Positions 25,044-33,339 of a stretch of 34,686 nucleotides of DNA are shown here, one piece after another. The notes below the pieces were generated by a model. That model saw only the letters and a list, made by a program, of their open reading frames with translations. It was not told where the DNA came from and made no database searches. The DNA is from Pseudonocardiales bacterium (GTDB lineage Bacteria > Actinomycetota > Actinomycetes > Mycobacteriales > Pseudonocardiaceae): assembly GCA_019247305.1 (NCBI GenBank), contig JAFAPC010000181.1, forward strand, positions 1 to 34,686. The letters are read 5' to 3'. Made by a program: the position numbers and the translations under genes. The stretch's first letter is position 1; each line of letters begins with the position of its first letter.

Positions 25044-26237
25044 GTGACGTTTGTGCTGGGGGTAGTGCTGTTTGCGGTCGGCATCGGGATCTCCATTGCG
25101 CTGCACGAGGCCGGCCACATGTACAGCGCAAAGGCTTTCGGAATGAAGGTACGCCGATACTTCATCGGCTTCGGCCCCACCGTGTTCTCCTTCCGCCGAG
25201 GCGAGACCGAGTACGGGCTCAAAATAATCCCGGCCGGTGGCTTTTGCGACATCGCTGGAATGACCGCGCTGGATGAGCTACCCGACCCGGACGAGGCCAA
25301 GCGGGCGTTCTTCCGTTTTCCCACCTGGCAGCGGGTGGTAGTGCTATCCGCGGGCTCACTGACCCACTTCGCGGTGGGCATCCTGCTGATTTACGTGATG
25401 GCGGTATCGACCGGACTGCCAAACCTTGACCGGGCGCCGACGCCCACGGTGGTGTCCGCGGTCAACCAGTGCATCCGGATGCCCGACGGTTCTTGTCAGC
25501 CGGCGCCGGCCCGGGGAGTTCTACAGCCAGGTGATCGTGTGGTGGCCGTGGCGGGAACCCCAGTACACAACTTTGATGAGCTGGCCAAGGCCATCCAGAG
25601 CCGCTCCGGTCCGACTAAGTTCCAGATTGAGCGGTCCAGGCAGCCGCTTACCGTGTCCATCAACGTCGCCCAGGTCCCGGACTCGGCGCTGGGTGGCCAG
25701 GGCGACAAGCTGGTCGGAGCGATCGGGGTGGTGCCGCAGCGCGCGGGGCCCGTGACGCTACACTTCGGCCCGCTCGACGCGGTGGGTAAGACCGTGACCT
25801 TCACCGGGGCCATGTTCGTGAACACCTGGCAAGGGGTCCAGCAGTTCCCGCACAAGATTCCGGCGCTGCTCGATCGGATCGCTGGGGAAAACCGCCCGGA
25901 CTCACCGGTCAGCGTGGTCGGGGCCAGTGTGCTCGGCGGCGACGCTGCGGACTTTGGCGCCTGGTGGTTCTTCCTGTTCCTGCTCGCGACGCTGAATCTT
26001 TTCGTTGGGGTGTTCAACCTGCTGCCGCTGCTTCCGCTGGACGGTGGGCACATCGCGGTCAACGTCTACGAAGGCGTCCGTAACGCTGTTCGTCGGGCCT
26101 TCGGCCGGCCCAACGGCCCCCCGGTGGATTACAACCGGCTGATGCCGATAACCTACGCGGTCGTGATCGTGTTCATCGGAGTGAGCTTATTGACCATTAC
26201 CGCCGACATTGTCAATCCCATCCGACTGCCACAGTGA
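25044..26237 (+). CDS. rip1: Site-2 intramembrane metalloprotease (Rip1/RseP type)
   Basis: A membrane protein of 397 residues. The zinc motif HEAGH is at residues 21-25 in the first helix, and the third ligand lies in PLLPLDGGH near the C-terminus. A PDZ domain (about residues 130-215: GVLQPGDRVVAVAGTPV) sits between. Family members cut anti-sigma factors and other membrane proteins after a site-1 cut; in M. tuberculosis Rip1 controls several sigma-factor pathways. GTG 25044 has AGGAG about 9 bases upstream. It sits between dxr and ispG, the conserved actinobacterial order. No anti-sigma substrate is encoded nearby. Confidence 0.94.
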   Translation: MTFVLGVVLFAVGIGISIALHEAGHMYSAKAFGMKVRRYFIGFGPTVFSFRRGETEYGLKIIPAGGFCDIAGMTALDELPDPDEAKRAFFRFPTWQRVVVLSAGSLTHFAVGILLIYVMAVSTGLPNLDRAPTPTVVSAVNQCIRMPDGSCQPAPARGVLQPGDRVVAVAGTPVHNFDELAKAIQSRSGPTKFQIERSRQPLTVSINVAQVPDSALGGQGDKLVGAIGVVPQRAGPVTLHFGPLDAVGKTVTFTGAMFVNTWQGVQQFPHKIPALLDRIAGENRPDSPVSVVGASVLGGDAADFGAWWFFLFLLATLNLFVGVFNLLPLLPLDGGHIAVNVYEGVRNAVRRAFGRPNGPPVDYNRLMPITYAVVIVFIGVSLLTITADIVNPIRLPQ

Positions 26238-26249
26238 CGAGGCCTCTCA

Positions 26250-27353
26250 ATGATGATTGGTATGCCGGCCCTGCCGCCGCCGGTGCTCGCCGAGCGCCGC
26301 AAGACCCGCCAGCTGCGGGTAGGCACGGTGGGCGTGGGCAGTGATCACCCGGTGTCCGTGCAGTCAATGACCACCACACCCACCGCCAACGTCGACGCCA
26401 CCCTGCAGCAGATCGCCGAGCTCACCGCGGCGGGTTGCGACATCGTGCGGGTGGCCGTCCCCAGCGCCGACGACGCCGAGGCGCTACCGGTCATCGCGCG
26501 CAGGTCACAGATCCCGGTGATCGCCGATATCCATTTCCAACCCAAGTACGTCTTCGCCGCCATTGACGCGGGTTGCGCCGCCGTGCGGGTCAATCCCGGC
26601 AACATCAAGCGCTTCGACGACCGGGTAGCCGAGATCGCCAAAGTCGCCAAGGACGCGGGTGTCCCGATCCGGATCGGCGTGAACGCCGGGTCCCTGGACC
26701 CCAAGATCCTGGCCAAGTATGGCAAGGCGACCCCGGAGGCCCTGGTCGCCTCCGCGCTGTGGGAGGCGAGCCTGTTCGCTGAACACGACTTCCACGACAT
26801 CAAGATTTCGGTGAAGCACCACGACCCAGTCATCATGGTGCGGGCCTATGAACAGCTCGCAGCGCAGTGCGACTACCCCTTGCACCTTGGGGTCACCGAG
26901 GCGGGCCCAGCGTTCCAGGGCACCATCAAGTCCGCCACCGCGTTCGGGGCGTTGCTCAGCCAGGGCATCGGAGACACCATTCGGGTCTCGCTGTCCGCGC
27001 CGCCGGTCGAAGAGGTCAAGGTCGGACTTCAGATCTTGGAGTCGCTGAACCTGCGGACCCGCCGGCTGGAGATCGTATCCTGCCCGTCCTGCGGGCGAGC
27101 CCAGGTCGATGTCTACTCCCTCGCGCAGGAGGTGACCGCGGGCTTGGAAGGCATGGACGTGCCGCTGCGCGTGGCCGTGATGGGCTGTGTGGTCAACGGA
27201 CCCGGTGAGGCCCGCGAGGCTGACCTCGGGGTGGCGTCGGGCAACGGCAAGGGCCAGATCTTCGTCCGGGGTAAAGTGATCAAAACTGTGCCCGAGGCGC
27301 AGATTGTCGAGACGCTCATCGAGGAGGCCTTCCGCTTGGCGGAGGGTTCCTGA
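26250..27353 (+). CDS. ispG: 4-hydroxy-3-methylbut-2-enyl diphosphate synthase
   Basis: A protein of 367 residues. It converts MEcPP to HMBPP with a [4Fe-4S] cluster in the MEP isoprenoid pathway. The cluster cysteines are Cys278 and Cys281 (CPSCGRAQ) and Cys313 ([11 protein letters not shown]). The N-terminal TIM barrel shows [30 protein letters not shown] and [10 protein letters not shown]. Starts at 26250, 26253 or 26262 are possible and differ by only a few residues. It lies 12 bp after rip. Confidence 0.97.
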   Translation: MMIGMPALPPPVLAERRKTRQLRVGTVGVGSDHPVSVQSMTTTPTANVDATLQQIAELTAAGCDIVRVAVPSADDAEALPVIARRSQIPVIADIHFQPKYVFAAIDAGCAAVRVNPGNIKRFDDRVAEIAKVAKDAGVPIRIGVNAGSLDPKILAKYGKATPEALVASALWEASLFAEHDFHDIKISVKHHDPVIMVRAYEQLAAQCDYPLHLGVTEAGPAFQGTIKSATAFGALLSQGIGDTIRVSLSAPPVEEVKVGLQILESLNLRTRRLEIVSCPSCGRAQVDVYSLAQEVTAGLEGMDVPLRVAVMGCVVNGPGEAREADLGVASGNGKGQIFVRGKVIKTVPEAQIVETLIEEAFRLAEGS

Positions 27354-27372
27354 GCGACTTGGGAGTCCTGAC

Positions 27373-28266
27373 GTGGTGCTTACCCGCTGTTCTGGCCCGC
27401 TGGGTAGTGTGCTGAAGCACGCGGGGGCGCGCGTGCTGGATGATCGTGACATGCGCGGTGTCCGGGCGATGCTGGCTACTGACCCGGTGATGTCCTGCAT
27501 GGTGGCCGCCCGGGTCGAGCACAGCGGCTTGGACCCCTGGCGGCTCGGTGGGGAGCTGTGGGGTTTTGCCAGTAGCCCCGACCAGGAGCATGGCGGGGCG
27601 CTGGAAGGGCTGTGTTTCTCGGGCGTCAACCTCCTTCCGCTGTGCGGGGGTCCCTCGGCGATCCGGGCCTTCGCTGAGCGGGCGGCGCGGCGCGCTAGGT
27701 CCTGCTCGTCGATGGTGGGTCCGGCCGATCAGGTGCTTGGGCTATGGTCACAGCTGTGCGAAAGCTGGGGGCCAGCCCGCGAGGAACGTCCGAACCAGCC
27801 ACTGATGGTGCTCGCCGGAGCGCCCCTGGTGCCCGGCGACCCGCTGGTGCGGCCGGTGCGTCCCGACGAGTTGGACCGCTACCTGCCGGCCGCGGTGGCG
27901 ATGTTCACCGAGGAGGTGGGGGTCGATCCTCGGCTGCCCGACGGCGGTACAGGCTACCGGACCCGGGTTGCGGAGTTGATCGCGGCGGGCCGGGCATTCG
28001 CTCGGTTCGAGGCCGGTGAGGTGGTGTTCAAGGCCGAGATCGGGGCGATGTCGGCCACAGTGGGTCAGCTCCAAGGCGTGTGGGTGCATCGGGATTGGCG
28101 CGGGCAGGGCCTCGCGGCAGGCGCGACTGCGGCTGTGGCGGCCCGGCTACGGCGGATGGGTCGAATCGCCAGCCTGTACGTCAACGCCTACAACCTGCCG
28201 GCTCGGGCTGCGTACCGCCGAGTCGGTTTCACCCAGGTGGGCTGCTTCGCCACGGTGCTGTTCTGA
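27373..28266 (+). CDS. DUF4081-GNAT N-acetyltransferase
   Basis: A protein of 297 residues from GTG 27373, with GGGAG about 10 bases upstream; the longer open frame overlaps ispG and was rejected. The N-terminal half (about 1-140) is a DUF4081-like domain. The C-terminal half (about 150-297) is a GNAT fold with the acetyl-CoA loop in VWVHRDWRGQGLAAGAT and the final NLPARAAYRRVGF. A homologue follows ispG in M. tuberculosis (Rv2867c). The substrate is unknown. It lies 19 bp after ispG and 25 bp before the PBP gene, in one direction with both. Confidence 0.88.
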   Translation: MVLTRCSGPLGSVLKHAGARVLDDRDMRGVRAMLATDPVMSCMVAARVEHSGLDPWRLGGELWGFASSPDQEHGGALEGLCFSGVNLLPLCGGPSAIRAFAERAARRARSCSSMVGPADQVLGLWSQLCESWGPAREERPNQPLMVLAGAPLVPGDPLVRPVRPDELDRYLPAAVAMFTEEVGVDPRLPDGGTGYRTRVAELIAAGRAFARFEAGEVVFKAEIGAMSATVGQLQGVWVHRDWRGQGLAAGATAAVAARLRRMGRIASLYVNAYNLPARAAYRRVGFTQVGCFATVLF

Positions 28267-28291
28267 CTCGGCAGGGAGCATACTCGCGCCC

Positions 28292-30109
28292 GTGCGTCCA
28301 CGACGTCTGGTAGCCGCCCTGCTGGTGGTCCTGACGGCAGCTCTGCTCGGACCGCTGGTGGCCGGCTGCGGGATCTTCGGAGCTGACCCGCGTGAGGTAG
28401 CGACTGCGTTCCTGGATGCGGTGGCCCGGGGCGACGGTGCCGGAGCGGGGCGGCTCACCGATGATCCGCTCGCCGCCACCGACCTGATCCGGCAGGTCCG
28501 CGACGCCCTGAAGCCGCAGCACGTGCAGCTCACCCTGGGCGAGATCCGTTCCGGCGACCACCTCGCCGCAGCGTCGTTCTCTGCGGTCTGGGACCTCGGT
28601 ACGGGTCGGCAATGGCGGTACCCGGGCTCCTTCGACCTAATTCCGGCCGCCACCACGGAGGGCTGGTCAGTGCGGTGGAGTCCAGCGGTGCTGCACCCGC
28701 GTCTGGGCGCCCAGCAACGCCTGATGCTGCGTGAGGTGCCGGCCGATCCAGCCCCGGTGCTCGACCGGGCCGGCACACCGCTGCTCACCTCGCAGACCGT
28801 GGTTACCGTCGCGCTGGACCGCGGCAAGGCCCCAGATCTGCCCGGGGTGGCTGCCCAGCTGGCGACCGCCTTAGGGCGCTTCGATCCCCAGCTCACCCAG
28901 CAGTCGATCATCGCGGGAGCCAACGCGGCTCCAGCGGGAGAGCTCAGTGCGGTGGCGGTGCTCCGCGAACGCGACTACCAAGCGGTGCGTGATCAGATTC
29001 ACGAGCTGCCCGGCGTGAGCTTCCCCACCCAACAGCGGCTGCTCGGGCCGGACCGGGACTTCGCCTCCCAGCTCGTGCCGGGTATCCGCAAAGTGGTCGC
29101 CCATCAGCTCGAGGCCGCCGCTGGGTGGCGCATCGTCACGGTAGCCGCGCTGGGCAACGAGGTGGAGACCCTCGCTGCCGAGCAGCCGCGCCCGGTGCCG
29201 ACCCTGACCACCACGATCGACCGGGCCGTGCAGACTGCTGGCGAACACGCTGTCGACTCAGTGCCCAATCCGGCGGTGATCGTGGCAATCCAGCCCTCTA
29301 CCGGTGAGATCCTTGGGGTTGCGCAGAACAGGGCGGCTGACGCGCAAGGCGCCCTAGCGCTCACCGGCCGCTATCCGCCGGGTTCCACGTTCAAGATTGT
29401 CACAGCGGCGGCGGCGCTGCAGTCTAAGCAAGTCACGTCGGACTCGCCGGTGGCCTGCCCGGCGACCACCGTCGTCGGGGAGCGAGTCATCCCCAATGAC
29501 CACTTCTTCGACCTGGGTATGGTGCCCCTCCATACCGCGTTCGCTCGCTCGTGCAACACCACGTTTGCGCAGCTGGCGGCCCGTCTGGGCGCGAGCGCAC
29601 TGACTGATGCGGCCCACCAGATGGGGATCGGGATGGACTACGACATTCCCGGCGTCACCACCGTCACCGGTCAGGTTCCGCCCTCGGAGTCGATGGTGCG
29701 GCGGGCGGAGAACGGCTTCGGGCAGGGCCGGGTGCTTGCCAGCCCGTTCGGCATGGCGCTGGTGGCGTCGACGGTCGCTGGTGGCGGAGCGCTGCCCACC
29801 CCGGTTCTCATCCGGGGAATGCCGACGCATATGGCGCTCGGACCGGTGGCACCAATGTCGCGCGAAGTCGCCGAGGCGGTGCGGACGATGATGCGAGAAG
29901 CGGTGACCCAGGGCACCGCGAAAGCCCTGGCGGGTCAGGGGCAGCTGTACGGCAAGACCGGAACCGCGGAGGAGGCCCGTACCGCCCACGGGTGGTTTGT
30001 CGGGTTCCGCGGTGATCTGGCGTTCGCCACTCTCGTCGTCGGAGCGGGCTCCTCCAGTCCGGCTTTGGACGTCTCCGGGCGCTTCCTGTCCGCGCTGCCT
30101 CCATCATGA
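28292..30109 (+). CDS. Penicillin-binding lipoprotein (class B-like transpeptidase)
   Basis: A protein of 605 residues from GTG 28292. A signal peptide ends in a lipobox LVAGC (Cys about 26), so the protein is probably lipid-anchored outside the membrane. Then come an NTF2-like domain (about 33-150), a PBP dimerisation-like domain, and the transpeptidase with all motifs: Ser365-x-x-Lys368 (STFK), Ser420-Cys-Asn422, and Lys555-Thr-Gly (KTGTAE). It should form peptidoglycan cross-links and bind beta-lactams. This is the Rv2864c type of M. tuberculosis in the same location after the GNAT gene. The long upstream frame from 28016 is a shadow of the GNAT gene. Confidence 0.93.
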   Translation: MRPRRLVAALLVVLTAALLGPLVAGCGIFGADPREVATAFLDAVARGDGAGAGRLTDDPLAATDLIRQVRDALKPQHVQLTLGEIRSGDHLAAASFSAVWDLGTGRQWRYPGSFDLIPAATTEGWSVRWSPAVLHPRLGAQQRLMLREVPADPAPVLDRAGTPLLTSQTVVTVALDRGKAPDLPGVAAQLATALGRFDPQLTQQSIIAGANAAPAGELSAVAVLRERDYQAVRDQIHELPGVSFPTQQRLLGPDRDFASQLVPGIRKVVAHQLEAAAGWRIVTVAALGNEVETLAAEQPRPVPTLTTTIDRAVQTAGEHAVDSVPNPAVIVAIQPSTGEILGVAQNRAADAQGALALTGRYPPGSTFKIVTAAAALQSKQVTSDSPVACPATTVVGERVIPNDHFFDLGMVPLHTAFARSCNTTFAQLAARLGASALTDAAHQMGIGMDYDIPGVTTVTGQVPPSESMVRRAENGFGQGRVLASPFGMALVASTVAGGGALPTPVLIRGMPTHMALGPVAPMSREVAEAVRTMMREAVTQGTAKALAGQGQLYGKTGTAEEARTAHGWFVGFRGDLAFATLVVGAGSSSPALDVSGRFLSALPPS

Positions 30110-30146
30110 TCGACCCCATCATGACCGGCCCCGCCTGACGGGCACT

Positions 30147-30179
30147 GTGATCGGCATACCAGGGTGATCGGCATAGAGT
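30147..30179 (+). promoter_or_regulatory. Direct repeat and -10 box before map; probable leaderless start
   Basis: GTGATCGGCATA occurs twice, at 30147-30158 and 30164-30175, 17 bp apart. The second copy runs into TAGAGT (30174-30179), a good TANNNT -10 box that ends 6 bases before the map ATG. That geometry is typical of leaderless actinobacterial mRNAs. A regulator bound to the repeats would cover the promoter; which one is unknown. Confidence 0.5.
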
Positions 30180-30185
30180 GGGGGC

Positions 30186-31043
30186 ATGCCTGTGCGAACC
30201 CCGTTGCGTCCTGGTCGGCAGACACCCATGCGTCCGGTCCCCCCGACGATCGGGCGGCCGGAGTACGTCGGTAAACCCGCGCCCACCCCGTGCGCTGAGC
30301 CGCCGACTCAGCCGCCCGAGGTGATCGAGGCGATGCGCGTGGCAGGACGGATTGCCGCACAAGCGCTCGCCGAGGGCGGCGCAGCGGTGGCGCCCGGCGT
30401 CACCACCGATGACATTGACCGGGTGGTGCACGAGTTTCTGCTCGACCACGGCGCGTATCCCTCGACGCTGGGTTACAAGGGTTTTCCCAAGTCGTGCTGC
30501 ACCTCGCTGAACGAGGTGATCTGCCACGGCATCCCGGACTCGACCGTGATCGAGGACGGCGACATCGTCAACATCGACGTCACCGCCTTCATCGGTGGCG
30601 TGCACGGTGATACCAACGCCACCTTCCTGGCCGGTGACGTCGCTGAGGAGGACCGCCTCCTGGTCGAGCGCACCCACGAGGCGATGATGCGCGGGATCCG
30701 TGCGGTGCGGGCGGGCCGGCAGCTCAACGTGGTCGGCCGAGTCATCGAGGCGTACGCCAAGCGCTTCGGATACGGAGTGGTCCGCGATTTCACCGGCCAC
30801 GGCATCGGCCGCTCCTTCCACGGCGGCCTGGTGGTGCTGCACTACGACGAGCCGTCCGTGGACACTGTGCTGGAGGAGGGCATGACCTTCACCATCGAGC
30901 CGATGATCACGCTGGGCTCAATCGCCTACGACGTGTGGCCGGACGGGTGGACGGTGACCACCAGGGACAAGCAGCGCACTGCCCAGTTCGAGCACACCCT
31001 GGTCGTCACCGCGGATGGAGCGGAAATCTTGACCCTGCCGTAA
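30186..31043 (+). CDS. map: Methionine aminopeptidase, type I
   Basis: A protein of 285 residues. It removes the initiator Met after deformylation. An N-terminal Pro-rich extension of about 40 residues ([12 protein letters not shown]) is typical of the actinobacterial long form (MapB, MtMetAP1c). The catalytic domain has the metal ligands in [13 protein letters not shown] and HGDTNATF (two Asp), [11 protein letters not shown] (His), FTIEPM (Glu) and TAQFEHT (Glu). It probably starts at the 5' end of its mRNA. It lies 76 bp after the PBP gene and 17 bp before cobQ. Confidence 0.96.
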   Translation: MPVRTPLRPGRQTPMRPVPPTIGRPEYVGKPAPTPCAEPPTQPPEVIEAMRVAGRIAAQALAEGGAAVAPGVTTDDIDRVVHEFLLDHGAYPSTLGYKGFPKSCCTSLNEVICHGIPDSTVIEDGDIVNIDVTAFIGGVHGDTNATFLAGDVAEEDRLLVERTHEAMMRGIRAVRAGRQLNVVGRVIEAYAKRFGYGVVRDFTGHGIGRSFHGGLVVLHYDEPSVDTVLEEGMTFTIEPMITLGSIAYDVWPDGWTVTTRDKQRTAQFEHTLVVTADGAEILTLP

Positions 31044-31060
31044 TCATGCGCCTATAGCTG

Positions 31061-32590
31061 ATGAACGGAGCGCTGCTCGTCGCCGGCACCACCTCGAACG
31101 CGGGCAAGAGCGTGCTGGTAGCCGGGATCTGCCGGTGGCTGGCCCGTCGCGGGGTATCCGTGGCGCCGTTCAAGGCGCAGAACATGTCCAACAATTCGGT
31201 CGTGACCCCCGACGGTGGAGAGATTGGCCGGGCTCAGGCGATGCAGGCGCTAGCCTGCGGCATCGAGCCCGGGGTGCGGCTCAACCCGGTCTTGCTCAAA
31301 CCGGGCGGTGACCGGTGCGCCCAGCTCGTGGTGCTCGGGCAGGCGGCTGGCACGGTGTCTGCCGCGTCCTACCGGCACCGGCACGCTGAGCTTCTTGAGG
31401 TGGTGCGCAGCGCGTTGGCTGCGCTGCGGGCCGAGTACGAGGTGGTGATCTGCGAGGGCGCCGGATCGCCCACCGAGATCAATCTGCGCGGCACCGACAT
31501 CGCCAATATGGGCTTGGCCCGGGCTGCCGGGCTGCCGGTGCTGGTGGTCGGGGACATCGACCGCGGCGGCCTGCTTGCCCATCTGTTCGGCACCCTGGCC
31601 TTGCTCTCGCCCGCCGATCAGGCACTGGTGGCCGGGTTCGTGATCAACAAATTCCGCGGAGACCCGGACTTGCTGGCTCCCGGCCTGGCCCAGTTGCAGG
31701 TGCTGACCGGCCGGCGCAGCTACGGTGTGCTGCCCTTTCGGGATGCCTTGTGGCTCGATGCCGAGGACTCGCTGGCCCACGTCGCCGACGGCGTGGTCGG
31801 GCGAGCGGCTCCGCCCCAGGGCACCCAGTGGTTGCGGGTGGCCGCGGTGCGGCTGCCGCGGATCTCCAATGGCACGGATGTCGATGCGTTGGCCTGCGAG
31901 CCCGGGGTGGCGGTGCGCTATGTCACCGAGCCCTCCCGGTTGGCCGACGCCGACCTGGTGGTGCTGCCCGGCTCCAAGTCCACCGTGGCGGATCTGTCCT
32001 GGCTGCGCCGCAGTGGGCTGGCTGCTGCGGTGGCGGCGCACGCTAGCGCCGGGCGCCCGGTGCTGGGCATCTGCGGTGGCTACCAGATGCTGGGGCACCG
32101 CATCACCGACCACGTCGAGTCCGGCGCCGGTGAGGTGCCCGGCCTGGGACTGCTGGACCTGGAGGTAGTCTTCGATCAGCGCAAACACCTGGCGCGTGCG
32201 GCGGGGACCGCGCTGGGTGAGCCGGTCACCGGCTATGAGATCCACCATGGTCGGGTGGTGTACCGGGGCGGCCCTCCGCTGATTTCGGGGCTGGTTTCTG
32301 GGGCGGATGAGGGGTCCGATGGCGGCCACGTGCTGGGCACTCACTGGCACGGGTTATTAGAGAACGATGCGTTCCGCCGAGCCCTGTTGCGCCGTGTGGC
32401 CTGCCTCGCCGGCCGGGCCGGTTTCCGACCGGCACCGGACACGAGCTTCGCCGCGGCGCGGGCCGCCCAGCTGGACCTGCTCGGCGACCTGGTCTCCACC
32501 CATCTGGACACCGGCGCGCTGTGCGAGCTCATCGAGCACGGCCCCCCACCCGACCTGCCTTTCATCCCCCCCGGCGTCGACGACCAGTAG
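31061..32590 (+). CDS. cobQ: Cobyric acid synthase CobQ
   Basis: A protein of 509 residues. It amidates adenosylcobyrinic acid a,c-diamide at four side chains with glutamine and ATP in cobalamin synthesis. The N-terminal dethiobiotin-synthetase-like domain has the P-loop GTTSNAGKS (9-17), [11 protein letters not shown] and [12 protein letters not shown]. The C-terminal class-I glutaminase domain has nucleophile Cys338 ([11 protein letters not shown]) and His430 (THWHGLLEN). No cobalamin riboswitch fits the 17-bp gap from map, and no other cob gene is nearby, so expression may follow map. Confidence 0.95.
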   Translation: MNGALLVAGTTSNAGKSVLVAGICRWLARRGVSVAPFKAQNMSNNSVVTPDGGEIGRAQAMQALACGIEPGVRLNPVLLKPGGDRCAQLVVLGQAAGTVSAASYRHRHAELLEVVRSALAALRAEYEVVICEGAGSPTEINLRGTDIANMGLARAAGLPVLVVGDIDRGGLLAHLFGTLALLSPADQALVAGFVINKFRGDPDLLAPGLAQLQVLTGRRSYGVLPFRDALWLDAEDSLAHVADGVVGRAAPPQGTQWLRVAAVRLPRISNGTDVDALACEPGVAVRYVTEPSRLADADLVVLPGSKSTVADLSWLRRSGLAAAVAAHASAGRPVLGICGGYQMLGHRITDHVESGAGEVPGLGLLDLEVVFDQRKHLARAAGTALGEPVTGYEIHHGRVVYRGGPPLISGLVSGADEGSDGGHVLGTHWHGLLENDAFRRALLRRVACLAGRAGFRPAPDTSFAAARAAQLDLLGDLVSTHLDTGALCELIEHGPPPDLPFIPPGVDDQ

Positions 32591-32643
32591 CACCCGCCCC
32601 GCGCGGGAACGCCCTCGGGCGCCGCGGCGCCCGCTGGCTGCAC

Positions 32644-32661
32644 TTGGTCTGACTAGACTAA
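32644..32661. promoter_or_regulatory. Imperfect palindrome over the vapB -10 box; candidate operator
   Basis: TTGGTCT (32644-32650), a GACT centre, then AGACTAA (32655-32661) form an inverted repeat with one mismatch in 7. It covers TAGACT (32654-32659), a TANNNT -10 box 8 bases before the antitoxin GTG, suggesting a nearly leaderless mRNA. Phd/YefM antitoxins often bind such palindromes to repress their own operon. Use as an operator is inference. Confidence 0.45.
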
Positions 32662-32667
32662 TTCCTC

Positions 32668-32934
32668 GTGGAAAAGCAGGTGAACGTCTACGAGGCCAAA
32701 ACCCAGCTCTCCAAGCTGCTGCAGCAGGTCGAGGCGGGTGAAGAGATCATCATCGCCCGCCACGGCAAGCCGGTGGCGCGGCTGGTGCCGGTGCAGCGGA
32801 CCGCTGTGCACCGGCTACCGGGAGGGTGGAAGGGCAAGGTCTGGATGTCCCCTGACTTCGATGAGCCTGACCCGGAGCTAGAGGACTTGTTCTACAACGG
32901 ACCCATCTTCCCCGATGAGGACGATCGCTTGTGA
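32668..32934 (+). CDS. Phd/YefM-type antitoxin (VapB-like)
   Basis: A protein of 88 residues. The N-terminal Phd/YefM DNA-binding fold is clear: NVYEAKTQLSKLLQQVEAGE, then IIIARHGKPVARLVP. The C-terminal part (FDEPDPELEDLFYNGPIFP) is acidic and aromatic, as expected for the toxin-neutralising tail. GTG 32668 is the start; there is no Shine-Dalgarno, which suits a leaderless message. It overlaps the PIN-domain toxin by GTGA. Together they form a type II toxin-antitoxin pair. Confidence 0.9.
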   Translation: MEKQVNVYEAKTQLSKLLQQVEAGEEIIIARHGKPVARLVPVQRTAVHRLPGGWKGKVWMSPDFDEPDPELEDLFYNGPIFPDEDDRL

Positions 32935-33305
32935 GCCTGCTACTCGACACGAACGTGCTGATCTGGTGGCTCCAGGAGTCGCCACGGCTGGGTAAGCAGA
33001 TTCGCGAGACGATCACGGAGGAGCCCAAGGTCGTTGTGTCGGCGGTCAGTGCGGTCGAGATCGCAGCCAAGGTGGCGATCGGCAAGCTGCGGGTGCCAGG
33101 TGACCTTGCTGTGCAGATCACGGAGCAGATGATGACCGAACTGCCGGTAACGGTGCGGCACGGAGTGGCAGTGGGCCAGCTGCCCATGCACCATCGCGAT
33201 CCGTTCGACCGGCTGCTCATCGCTCAGGCGCGGTGCGAGGGGCTCACGATCGTCACCGCTAATCGTGCCTTCGCCGCCTATGACGTGCCGATCCTGCCCG
33301 CCTGA
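32931..33305 (+). CDS. PIN-domain ribonuclease toxin (VapC-like)
   Basis: A protein of 124 residues. The PIN-domain acidic site is complete: Asp6 (LLDTNVLIWWL), Glu43 (SAVEIAAK), Asp90 and Asp93 (HHRDPFDRLLIAQA), followed by TIVTANRAF. VapC toxins cut specific tRNAs or rRNA when the antitoxin is lost. GTG 32931 overlaps the antitoxin stop, so translation is coupled. The RNA target cannot be told from sequence. Confidence 0.92.
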   Translation: MSLLLDTNVLIWWLQESPRLGKQIRETITEEPKVVVSAVSAVEIAAKVAIGKLRVPGDLAVQITEQMMTELPVTVRHGVAVGQLPMHHRDPFDRLLIAQARCEGLTIVTANRAFAAYDVPILPA

Positions 33306-33339
33306 GGTGCCCGCGAGAGCCGGTTGGCGGCTGCGCCGA

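Noticed and set aside
28016..28291. Extension of the PBP gene to GTG/ATG 28016
   Set aside because: This part is the GNAT gene in another frame; the signal peptide with lipobox begins at 28292.
31044..31060. Cobalamin riboswitch before cobQ
   Set aside because: The gap to map is only 17 bp, far too short for one.
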